Below are positions 1 through 7,442 of a stretch of 64,000 nucleotides of DNA, one piece after another. The translations under genes and the position numbers were made by a program. The number at the start of each line of letters is the position of its first letter. Positions within the stretch are counted from its first letter, which is position 1. The notes under the pieces were generated by a model that was given only the letters and a program-made list of their open reading frames with translations, was not told where the DNA came from and made no database searches. This DNA comes from Streptomyces sp. RKND-216 (lineage in GTDB: Bacteria; Actinomycetota; Actinomycetes; Streptomycetales; Streptomycetaceae): positions 2,871,501 to 2,935,500 of the forward strand of contig NZ_SSBQ01000002.1 in the NCBI RefSeq assembly GCF_004795255.1, given 5' to 3'.

Positions 1-361
1 TGGGCTTCTCGGGAGGCTCGTCGACGAGATCGCGTTCCTCGACGGCCTCTGCGGGGCCGGAGGCGGCTTCCGGGGCAGCCGAGGGGATCGGTGGCAGCAG
101 CGGGAAGGTGTCGTCCTCATGGCGCGGGCCGGGTTCCTCCGGGCCGGTGCGCGGGTGAGGGGGCTGCTGCGGGTCCGGGTGGTGGTCCTGGTCGCGGTAG
201 AGATGGGCGAACGCGTCGCCGGGCTGCGGTGAGGCGTCCTGCCGACGGCGCGCCTGGTCCGGGGGCACCTCGCTGAAGAGCTCGTCGATCCCGGAATAGC
301 CCTCCGGCGACGGACCGCCGGGCGGGTTCTTGCCACGTTCACCGTCGTACGGCGCGTTCAT
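1..361 (-). CDS. murJ: Lipid II flippase MurJ (MviN), N-terminal part only
   Basis: Only the first 120 codons are in the window; the gene continues off the left edge. The visible part starts MNAPYDGERGKNPPGG and is an acidic, proline-rich cytoplasmic extension without membrane segments. Such an extension is typical of streptomycete MurJ/MviN proteins before the MOP-superfamily flippase core. The ATG at 361 is preceded by a purine-rich site (GGGAAGAAG) about 5 bases upstream. It lies 35 bp behind the stop of the large membrane protein gene upstream, so the two are probably one operon. The assignment rests on the N-terminal motif and on recalled streptomycete gene order (mviN, then this membrane protein, then tRNA nucleotidyltransferase). 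No catalytic or transport segment can be seen here, so the call is contextual. Confidence 0.75.
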   Translation of the reverse strand, partial: MNAPYDGERGKNPPGGPSPEGYSGIDELFSEVPPDQARRRQDASPQPGDAFAHLYRDQDHHPDPQQPPHPRTGPEEPGPRHEDDTFPLLPPIPSAAPEAASGPAEAVEERDLVDEPPEKP

Positions 362-396
362 CGGTCTTCTTCCCTGCCCCTGCTCGCCCGGCTCGG

Positions 397-2799
397 TCAA
401 CGGTCCACTTTCTCACCCGTGCCCGTCCGGCCACCGTTCCCGGCGTCGGTTTTCCGGGTGTCCTGTTCCCGCTCACCCGCCTGCTCCGCGTCGTCCGGGG
501 CCTGCGTCCCGTGGGTTTCGGGGTTCTCGTGAGAGTGGGACGGCTCGTCGTCGCCGGATGGTTCCGGCAGCGGGGCGTCGGGGTCGGCGGCCGGACCGCG
601 CCGCTTGCGCTGGGTGTACATCCTGATGCCCGCCAGGACGACCAGCCCGACGCCGGCCGCGATCACCAGGAGCACCGTGGAGGTGATCGAGGTGACCTTC
701 ACCTGGAACGACACGGGCTCGCCCCACGGCTTGCCGTCCTTGGTGAAGAGCTGAGCGGTGACGGTGGTGCGGCCGTTGGCCTTCGCGGTGGTGTCGAACT
801 TGATCGACTGGCTGTGGCCGCCGTCGACCACGACTGGCTGCATCCGGTCCTCGATACGCAGTCCGATGCTGCGGCTGGAGGTGAGGTGCAGCGTGAGACC
901 GTCGACCTTCTGCGCCAGATTGTTCTGCACGGTGACCGGGAGGGTGGCGCTGCGGCCGGAGAGCGTGAGGTCGGACTTGTCGATGAGCTCGATCTGCCCG
1001 GTCAGGCCGACCAGGTAGTCCTGCACCGACTCCCGGTAGTCGCGTGCCGCACCGGGGTGGCCGCGCCAGGAGGTGGACAGCGCACGGTCCGTGGCGGTGC
1101 CCACCGGTGCCCTGAGACGGTCCGGTTCGGCGAGGATATCGAGAAAGTCCTCCAGGGTGCCCTGGGTCGAGTGGATCTGGCGGAACGCCTCCGTGGGCAG
1201 CTCGTTCTCCCGGAGCCGGTCCGGGTAGCCGCCGGGGCGCGGGACGCTGCGGTCGGCGGACGCGTCGGGGCGTGCGTTCGCAGTCTCGGTGAGGTCCGCG
1301 GACTGTGCCCACCGGTCATGGGTGTCGAGGGCCTCGATCGCCTCGGCCATAGCCCGGGCCTGCGACACGGTGGGCCGACGCTGTGGGGCGACGAGGACGC
1401 TGCGCTGTTTTCCGGGTACCTGCATGCCGATCGCCAGGGTGTGGGCGACGAATTTCTGCACGGCCAGGGTGGAGGCGCCGGCATGGGTGAGGTCGCCCTC
1501 GAAGGCTTCGGAGAGTCCCTGGTCGGCGACGACGGCTGTGGTGCCGCCGCCGATGGGCCGCGCCGCGGCCGGGGTGTAGGGCAGGTTCCGTGTGTCGCTG
1601 AAGCTCTCGCTGCTCGCGATGACGTGGTCCGCGCCGGCCGAGGTGGCGACATCCACCACCGAGGTGTCCACGGCTCCCTCGACGGGCCAGGCGAAGTCCG
1701 TGGAGAAGTCGGTGTAGAGGATGTTCCCGACGGTCTTCTGCGCCAGCGTGGTGGCCGAACGGAGCCTGCTGAGGGCATCGGGCACGGCCTGCCCGCGGTG
1801 GGCGAGGGACGCCACGTCGGGGTCGGCGAAGGGGAGGGCGACCACCTCGTCCTCCTCCACGGCCTGCGTCAGGTCCGAGAGCCACTGGCGGGCGGTCGCC
1901 TGGGCTCTGCCGGGCTTGGTCTTCCCTTCTCCGGTGCGCACCTCGTAGGGCTGTGTCATGGCGTGCACGCTGGCCAGCAGATCCGGGTCGACGACCCAGG
2001 TGACGGGCAGGTCCTTGCCGAGCTGCACCATCTGCTGGAGGCGCCCGCCGGGGGCGATGGCCTCCTCCAGGTCGTCGCTCCGGAAGATCGGTGTCTGCTG
2101 CTCGTCCGCCTCCGTACGGGCGGTCAGGTGCGAGGAGGAGATCAGCGGCCACAGGTAGGTGAACCGGGTGCGCTTGTCCATCTCCGAGGTCTGCCACGGC
2201 AGGAACGTCCGCTGGATGCCGAGAACCTGCTCGAAGGGCTGGGACGGAGTGTGGCCCGAGTAGGAGACGCCGAGTTCGTGGATGCCGCTGCTCTCCAGCC
2301 CGAGGTCCCCGACCGGGACCTCGAGCGTGAACGGCCGGGTCACGCCGGGGGCGAGCGTCGGGACCTTCGCCGCGTGGTCGTCGAGCGCGGCCGGGTCGAC
2401 GCCAGGGGTGAAGCCGGTCCGTTCGGCGGCCTGGTTCATGGCGCTGCGGCTGTCCAGGGTCGCGCCCACGCGGAGGTCGACCACGCCCTCGGTGATCCGT
2501 GACCTGCCGTTGTTCGTGACGGTGCCGGAGATCGTGAGGATGTCGTCCTCGTCGGGGACGGCAGGAGTGAGCTCGGTGAGCTCGACCTCGACCGTGCCCC
2601 CGTCCTGCGGCGCTGCGGGCGCACGGGTGGCGTCCCCGGGGGCGGCGACGGGTGCGGTGGCCGGTTGCGGGGCCGCGGCGGCTGCCGGGGGAAGGCCGCC
2701 GAGCAGGGGAGCGGCGGTGAGTACCGCCACCGCTGCGCGCCGTAGCCGGCGGGTGGTGGGAGCGGTCTGGGTGTGCTGCTTCTCAGCCGCCTCGGCCAC
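397..2799 (-). CDS. Large secreted, C-terminally anchored membrane protein (DUF6049 type)
   Basis: An 800-residue protein with unknown biochemical role. Residues 1-42 look like a signal peptide: twin arginines (RRLRR), a hydrophobic run, then an alanine-rich cleavage region. A long extracytoplasmic part follows, with beta-sandwich-like segments near the N- and C-terminal ends. A single membrane segment lies near residues 703-726, followed by an RKRRG stop-transfer and an acidic cytoplasmic tail. The frame stays open much further upstream, but the GTG at 2799 (VAEAAEKQ) is preferred because the signal peptide follows directly and codon character deteriorates upstream. Its position next to murJ suggests an envelope role. 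It is divergent from the CCA-adding enzyme gene. The family is conserved in streptomycetes at this place; function is unknown to me. Confidence 0.8.
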   Translation of the reverse strand: MAEAAEKQHTQTAPTTRRLRRAAVAVLTAAPLLGGLPPAAAAAPQPATAPVAAPGDATRAPAAPQDGGTVEVELTELTPAVPDEDDILTISGTVTNNGRSRITEGVVDLRVGATLDSRSAMNQAAERTGFTPGVDPAALDDHAAKVPTLAPGVTRPFTLEVPVGDLGLESSGIHELGVSYSGHTPSQPFEQVLGIQRTFLPWQTSEMDKRTRFTYLWPLISSSHLTARTEADEQQTPIFRSDDLEEAIAPGGRLQQMVQLGKDLPVTWVVDPDLLASVHAMTQPYEVRTGEGKTKPGRAQATARQWLSDLTQAVEEDEVVALPFADPDVASLAHRGQAVPDALSRLRSATTLAQKTVGNILYTDFSTDFAWPVEGAVDTSVVDVATSAGADHVIASSESFSDTRNLPYTPAAARPIGGGTTAVVADQGLSEAFEGDLTHAGASTLAVQKFVAHTLAIGMQVPGKQRSVLVAPQRRPTVSQARAMAEAIEALDTHDRWAQSADLTETANARPDASADRSVPRPGGYPDRLRENELPTEAFRQIHSTQGTLEDFLDILAEPDRLRAPVGTATDRALSTSWRGHPGAARDYRESVQDYLVGLTGQIELIDKSDLTLSGRSATLPVTVQNNLAQKVDGLTLHLTSSRSIGLRIEDRMQPVVVDGGHSQSIKFDTTAKANGRTTVTAQLFTKDGKPWGEPVSFQVKVTSITSTVLLVIAAGVGLVVLAGIRMYTQRKRRGPAADPDAPLPEPSGDDEPSHSHENPETHGTQAPDDAEQAGEREQDTRKTDAGNGGRTGTGEKVDR

Positions 2800-2973
2800 G
2801 CGCTTGTCCGTCCCGTCGATCCGTCGTGGGTCTGTCGTGGGGCCTGTGGTCGCCCTGAACCTCTGATGGTAGCGACGTCCGAGGCATCGAAGTGCCGCGG
2901 CTCGGGCCCTCGAATGATCTTTGGGCGATCCGGGGCGCCAGGATGCTCCTCTCCTCGCAGGCAAGGGGCCACG

Positions 2974-2987
2974 TACTCTGTTCTGTC
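2974..2987 (+). promoter_or_regulatory. Putative -10 element of a leaderless cca transcript
   Basis: TACTCT at 2974-2979 fits the actinobacterial TANNNT -10 pattern. It lies 8 bases before the GTG start of cca, so transcription would begin at or next to the start codon. No ribosome-binding purine run is present. The -35 region is not recognisable. Confidence 0.4.
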
Positions 2988-4469
2988 GTGCCGAACTCCG
3001 ACCACAACAGCCAGCAGGTGCCGCCGATGCCGCAGTCCCCGTCGCCCGCCACGCAGGAGCTGAGCGAGGTGCAGCGCCGTGCCGTGAGCGAGCTGCTACG
3101 GGTCTCCCCCGTCGCCGACGATCTCGCTCGCCGCTTCGAGCAGGCCGGCCACCGCCTGGCGCTGGTGGGCGGGTCTGTGCGCGACGCACTGCTGGGCAGG
3201 CTGGGGAACGACCTGGACTTCACCACGGACGCCCGCCCGGAAGAGGTGCTGGCCCTGGTGCGGCCCTGGGCGGATGCCCTGTGGGACGTCGGCATCGCCT
3301 TCGGGACGGTCGGAGCCAAGAAGGCGGGCTATCACATCGAGATCACCACCTACCGCTCCGAGGCCTACGACCGCACCTCGCGGAAACCCGAGGTCTCGTA
3401 CGGCGACTCGATCGAGGAAGACCTGATGCGCCGCGACTTCACCGTCAATGCCATGGCGGTGGCGCTGCCGGGCAAGACCTTCATCGATCCCCACGGTGGT
3501 CTGGAGGACCTCGCGCACCGGGTGCTGCGGACTCCCGGCACCCCGCAGGAGTCGTTCTCGGACGACCCCCTGCGGATGATGCGGGCGGTCCGCTTCGCGG
3601 CGCAACTCGACTTCACGGTGGCGGAGGAGGTGGTCGAGGCCATGACGGCGATGGCCGACCGCATCGAGATCGTCTCCGCCGAACGCGTCCGCGAGGAGTT
3701 CAACAAGCTGGTTCTCTCCCCCGAACCGCGCAAGGGGCTGCGCCTCCTGGTCGCCACCGGGCTCGCGGACCGGGTGATTCCGGAGATTCCCGCCATGCGC
3801 CTGGAGCGGGACGAGCACCATCGGCACAAGGACGTCTACGAGCACTCGCTCACCGTCCTCGAGCAGGCCATCGACCTGGAGGAGGACGGCCCGGACCTCA
3901 CCCTGCGGCTCGCGGCGCTGCTGCACGACATCGGGAAGCCGCGCACGCGGCGCTTCGAGAAGGACGGCCGGGTCTCGTTCCACCACCACGAGGTGGTGGG
4001 CGCCAAGATGACGAAGAAGCGCATGACGGCGCTGAAGTACTCCGGAGATCTGGTGAAGGACGTGTCCCGCCTGGTGGAGCTGCACCTGCGCTTCCACGGT
4101 TACGGGACGGGTGAGTGGACCGACTCCGCGGTGCGCCGTTACGTCCGGGACGCCGGGCCGCTGCTGCAGCGGCTGCACAAGCTGACCCGCTCGGACTGCA
4201 CCACGCGCAACAAGCGCAAGGCGAACGCCCTCTCCCGGGCGTACGACGGGCTGGAGGAGCGGATCGCGCTGCTGCAGGAGCAGGAGGAGCTGGAGTCGAT
4301 CCGTCCGGACCTGGACGGCAACCAGATCATGGAGATCCTCGGCATGAAACCCGGCCCCGAAGTCGGACGTGCCTACCGGCATCTGCTGGAGCTGCGGCTG
4401 GAGCACGGGCCCATGGGATACGACGCGGCGGTCGCGGCGCTCAAGGAATGGTGGGCCGCTCAGAGCTGA
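2988..4469 (+). CDS. cca: CCA tRNA nucleotidyltransferase
   Basis: Adds or repairs the 3' CCA end of tRNAs. The 493-residue product has the class II nucleotidyltransferase head: GGSVRDALLG at 61-70 and the metal-binding LDF pair (D75, D77), followed by the neck domain (RREDF-like RRDF motif). An HD phosphohydrolase domain follows (HDIGKP near 312, with the HHHE segment). The HD domain is normal in actinobacterial enzymes. The GTG at 2988 is chosen because homologues begin VPN/MPN. There is no Shine-Dalgarno sequence; instead a TACTCT hexamer ends 8 bases before GTG, which suggests a leaderless transcript. An in-frame ATG at 3027 is a weaker alternative start. The gene ends just before a parS site. 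Confidence 0.95.
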   Translation: MPNSDHNSQQVPPMPQSPSPATQELSEVQRRAVSELLRVSPVADDLARRFEQAGHRLALVGGSVRDALLGRLGNDLDFTTDARPEEVLALVRPWADALWDVGIAFGTVGAKKAGYHIEITTYRSEAYDRTSRKPEVSYGDSIEEDLMRRDFTVNAMAVALPGKTFIDPHGGLEDLAHRVLRTPGTPQESFSDDPLRMMRAVRFAAQLDFTVAEEVVEAMTAMADRIEIVSAERVREEFNKLVLSPEPRKGLRLLVATGLADRVIPEIPAMRLERDEHHRHKDVYEHSLTVLEQAIDLEEDGPDLTLRLAALLHDIGKPRTRRFEKDGRVSFHHHEVVGAKMTKKRMTALKYSGDLVKDVSRLVELHLRFHGYGTGEWTDSAVRRYVRDAGPLLQRLHKLTRSDCTTRNKRKANALSRAYDGLEERIALLQEQEELESIRPDLDGNQIMEILGMKPGPEVGRAYRHLLELRLEHGPMGYDAAVAALKEWWAAQS

Positions 4470-4500
4470 ACGGCACCGGAGCGCCCCCGAGGGCACCCGT

Positions 4501-4514
4501 GTTTCACGTGAAAC
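4501..4514. promoter_or_regulatory. parS centromere site 1
   Basis: A perfect copy of the 14-bp parS palindrome GTTTCACGTGAAAC, the ParB binding site; flanking bases give 15 of 16 to TGTTTCACGTGAAACA. It overlaps the stop codon of the MFS transporter gene on the minus strand: the last codons CGT-TTC-ACG-TGA are made from the site. Streptomycete chromosomes carry a cluster of such sites around oriC, used with ParAB for chromosome segregation during sporulation. Confidence 0.93.
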
Positions 4515-5784
4515 GTCGACGCCGCACCGTGAGCCCGAGCGTCACCAGGGCGTAGATCACGGCGACCGTGACCACCAGCATCTCCGAGCGGCCGTCTCGG
4601 GGGAGTATCAGGGCGGCGACGCCTGCGGCGCCGACGAAGGCGACGTTGAACAGCATGTCGTAGAGGGAGAAGACCCTGCCGCGGTACGCGTCGTCCACCG
4701 AGGACTGCACGACGGTGTCGGTGGCGATCTTCGAACTCTGGGTCACCAGCCCCAGGAGGAAGGCGGCCACCAGCATCGGTCCCGCGGCGAACGTCAGCGC
4801 GAGAGCCGGCTCCAGCACCGCGGCCGCCGCCGCGCACCCGGCCATCCAGCCCATCTCCGTGAGGCGTCCGACGACCACGGGGGTGAGTACGGCAGCCGCC
4901 AGAAAGCCGACGCCCGACACCACCACGGCGATACCGAGCCAGCGCAGACCCTGCTCCCCCGCGCCCGCGCCGTCCCCCCAGGTGTGACGGGCGAGCATCA
5001 GTACCATCACTGTCAGCGCGCCGTAGCAGAAGCGCATCAGCGTCATCGCGGTGAGAGCCCGCGCCGCCGTACGATGCTGCGACAGGTGCCGGAGCCCGGC
5101 GACCAGTCCCCGGGCTGTCCCGGCCACGGCGACGGTGATCCGCGGCTGGACCTGGTGGGGGTCGGGGCCGAGGAGGTCCCGGCCCATGCGGAGCGCGGCC
5201 AGTCCGGCGAGCAGGTACACCGTCGCGCCGAACAGCATCACCACCGCATCCGCGGCAGGGCCGCTGGGAACGACGAGGCGCACCAGGAACGCCACTGCGC
5301 CGCCGGCCGTGGCGGCGACGGTGCCCGCGGTGGGAGAGACCGAGTTGCCGATCACCAGCCGGCCCTCGTCCACCACCCGGGGCAGCGCTGCCGAGAGCCC
5401 CGCCAGGATGAAGCGGTTCACCGCGGTTACCGACAGCGCGGCGAGGTAGAACAGCCACTGCGGTACCTGGACGATGAGCAGCGCGGCGGTTGCTGAGGCC
5501 ATCAGGGCGCGGAGCAGGTTGCCGAAGAGCAGCACCTGCCGCCGTCGCCAGCGGTCCAGGAGGACGCCGGCGAACGGTCCGAGTACCGAGTACGGGAGCA
5601 GCAGCACCGCCATCGCCGAGGCGACCGCTGCCGCCGAGGACTCGCTCTGCGGTGAGAAGACCACGTGTGTGGCCAGGGCCACTTGGAAGACTCCGTCGGC
5701 GAGTTGGGACAGCAGTCGCACGCTGAGGAGACGACGGAAGCCCGGGAATCTCAGCAGCGTACGGAGATCGCTGACCAGTGACAT
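4504..5784 (-). CDS. MFS transporter
   Basis: A 426-residue membrane protein with about twelve hydrophobic segments, beginning MSLVSDLRTLLRFPGFRRLL. The loop motif GVLLDRWRRRQVLL after the second helix is the major facilitator signature between helices 2 and 3. It resembles MFS exporters of the macrolide/Bcr type, but the substrate cannot be read from sequence. ATG at 5784 is preferred over the in-frame GTG at 5802 because a GAGG run lies about 10 bases upstream of it. The gene is bracketed by parS sites: one covers its stop codon, the other sits 19 bp upstream of its start. It is convergent with cca. Confidence 0.88.
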   Translation of the reverse strand: MSLVSDLRTLLRFPGFRRLLSVRLLSQLADGVFQVALATHVVFSPQSESSAAAVASAMAVLLLPYSVLGPFAGVLLDRWRRRQVLLFGNLLRALMASATAALLIVQVPQWLFYLAALSVTAVNRFILAGLSAALPRVVDEGRLVIGNSVSPTAGTVAATAGGAVAFLVRLVVPSGPAADAVVMLFGATVYLLAGLAALRMGRDLLGPDPHQVQPRITVAVAGTARGLVAGLRHLSQHRTAARALTAMTLMRFCYGALTVMVLMLARHTWGDGAGAGEQGLRWLGIAVVVSGVGFLAAAVLTPVVVGRLTEMGWMAGCAAAAAVLEPALALTFAAGPMLVAAFLLGLVTQSSKIATDTVVQSSVDDAYRGRVFSLYDMLFNVAFVGAAGVAALILPRDGRSEMLVVTVAVIYALVTLGLTVRRRRFT

Positions 5785-5802
5785 GCGCTCAGCCTCACAC
5801 AC

Positions 5803-5816
5803 GTTTCACGTGAAAC
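5803..5816. promoter_or_regulatory. parS centromere site 2
   Basis: A second perfect GTTTCACGTGAAAC palindrome, 15 of 16 with its flanks. It lies in the short space between the MFS gene start (5784) and the stop of the mannosyltransferase-like gene (5839), so ParB bound here would sit on the MFS promoter/leader region. Confidence 0.93.
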
Positions 5817-5838
5817 ATGGCGCACCCTGCCTGTCGCC

Positions 5839-7350
5839 TCAGCCTGCCTGGCGGGTCCCCCAGCGGACCAGGGAGTTCTCGAACGGCACGGGAGTCCGGG
5901 CGGACTGGGCCCGCCGCCCCAGGACGAAACGGTCCGGGGCGTGGTCCAGAGGGCCGCCCGACGGGTCGTCCGAGCCGTCCCGGCGCACCGGATCGTGTTC
6001 GGGCCGGAGCACGTCCCGCACGACCATCGCACACAGGTACAGGGTCCCGATCAGGTGTGCGGCGATGGCCAGTTGGTAGCCCTCGGTCGGCAGGCCCTGG
6101 TGGGCGTCCCCGCTGCCGGTCCAGGCCAGGTACATCCAGATGCCCAGGAAGTAGACGACCTCACAGGACTGCCAGATCAAAAAGTCCCGCCAGCGGGGAC
6201 GGGCCAGTGCGGCCAGCGGGATCAGCCACAGCACGTACTGGGGCGAGTAGACCTTGTTGGTGAGCACGAAGAGCGCGAGCACGAGGAAGGCGAGCTGGGC
6301 GAACCGCGGCCGGCGAGGCGCGAAGAAGGTCAGCGCGGCGATCCCGGCGCATCCGGTCAGTACCAGCAGGATCGCCCAGGTGTTCACGCTCTCGCCGTCC
6401 AGGGTGATGCCGGTGCGCTGGGAGATGACCAGCCAGAACGAGCCGAAGTCCACCGGGCGCTCCTGGCTGAAGGTGTAGAACTTCGACCAGCCCTGCGGTG
6501 CGCCGATCATCACCGGCAGATTCACCGCCGCCCACGACAATGCGGCCCCGCCCAGTGCGGCGCCGAACGCCCGCCACCGTCCGGCACGCCAGCACAGCAC
6601 CAGTAGCGGTCCCAGCAGGAGGACCGGATACAGCTTCGCCGCCGTGGCCAGCCCGAGCAGCACGCCCGCGCCGAGCGGACGGCCGCGCGCCCACAACAGC
6701 ATCCCGACGGCCGTCAACGACACGGCGAGCAGATCCCAGTTGATCGTCGCGTTCAGCGCGAACGCCGGGGCGAGCGCCACCAGCAGGGCGTCCCAGGGGC
6801 GGCGCCGGTGCGTCCACGCGACACTCACCGCGATCACCACCGCGCACACCATCAGCATCCCGGCGTTGACCAGCCAGTAGATCTGCTCACGCTCGACGAT
6901 GTCGCCGCCTCCCGGCGTCATCCAGGCCGCGACCTTCATGAAGACGCCGGTGAGCACCGGATACTCCAGGTATTCCATGCCGCCGGAGGTCGCCGCGGGG
7001 ATGCGGTCGAAGTACGGCGTGAGGCCGTCGGCAAAGCCGCGCCCGTTGTACAGGTGCGGGATGTCGGAGTAGCAGGCATGCACGTACTGCGTCGTCTGCC
7101 CGTAGAACCAGCCGCCGTTGTAGCACGGCACCTTCTGCACCATGCCGAGCGCGAACAGGCCGATCATCACCAGCGCGATCACCCGCACCGGAGACCACCA
7201 TGCCCGGCCTGTCAGGGCGCGGCGTCCGACCGGGCCGCCGAACAGCTCGCTGCCGGCGGCAGCCACCTCGTCCCGCTCGGTGGGGCGCACCGGCTCTCGG
7301 GGGTCGTCGTCCGCCCGCTCGGGCCGATGCTCGGGGTGCACGGTCGTCAT
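5839..7350 (-). CDS. Polyprenyl-phosphate-dependent mannosyltransferase-like membrane protein (GT87/DUF2029)
   Basis: A 503-residue polytopic protein with about ten to twelve membrane helices after a polar N-terminus of about 60 residues. The first large loop carries a GFADGLTPYFDR segment and an acidic EYLEYPVLTG motif, as in GT-C fold glycosyltransferases of the GT87 family. That family transfers mannose or arabinose from polyprenyl-phosphate donors in actinobacterial envelope glycan synthesis. ATG at 7350 is chosen because AGGA lies 7 bases upstream; an in-frame ATG at 7368 has a Shine-Dalgarno that is too close. It lies 90 bp behind the penicillin-binding protein gene, but a strong terminator separates them. 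The acceptor is not known. Confidence 0.8.
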   Translation of the reverse strand: MTTVHPEHRPERADDDPREPVRPTERDEVAAAGSELFGGPVGRRALTGRAWWSPVRVIALVMIGLFALGMVQKVPCYNGGWFYGQTTQYVHACYSDIPHLYNGRGFADGLTPYFDRIPAATSGGMEYLEYPVLTGVFMKVAAWMTPGGGDIVEREQIYWLVNAGMLMVCAVVIAVSVAWTHRRRPWDALLVALAPAFALNATINWDLLAVSLTAVGMLLWARGRPLGAGVLLGLATAAKLYPVLLLGPLLVLCWRAGRWRAFGAALGGAALSWAAVNLPVMIGAPQGWSKFYTFSQERPVDFGSFWLVISQRTGITLDGESVNTWAILLVLTGCAGIAALTFFAPRRPRFAQLAFLVLALFVLTNKVYSPQYVLWLIPLAALARPRWRDFLIWQSCEVVYFLGIWMYLAWTGSGDAHQGLPTEGYQLAIAAHLIGTLYLCAMVVRDVLRPEHDPVRRDGSDDPSGGPLDHAPDRFVLGRRAQSARTPVPFENSLVRWGTRQAG

Positions 7351-7387
7351 GCGCACATCCTGCCCCATGCGCCTCCACCGGAATGCG

Positions 7388-7422
7388 GGAAGCCCCGGCC
7401 GGGACGGACCCGGCCGGGGCTT
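7388..7422 (-). terminator. Rho-independent-type hairpin after the PBP gene
   Basis: A perfect 15-bp inverted repeat (GAAGCCCCGGCCGGG and its complement) with loop ACGGA. It is placed 20 bp downstream of the stop of the penicillin-binding protein gene and upstream of the mannosyltransferase start. There is no long T run, as is usual for streptomycete terminators. Confidence 0.85.
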
Positions 7423-7442
7423 CGAGGTGGTGGACTGAGCGG

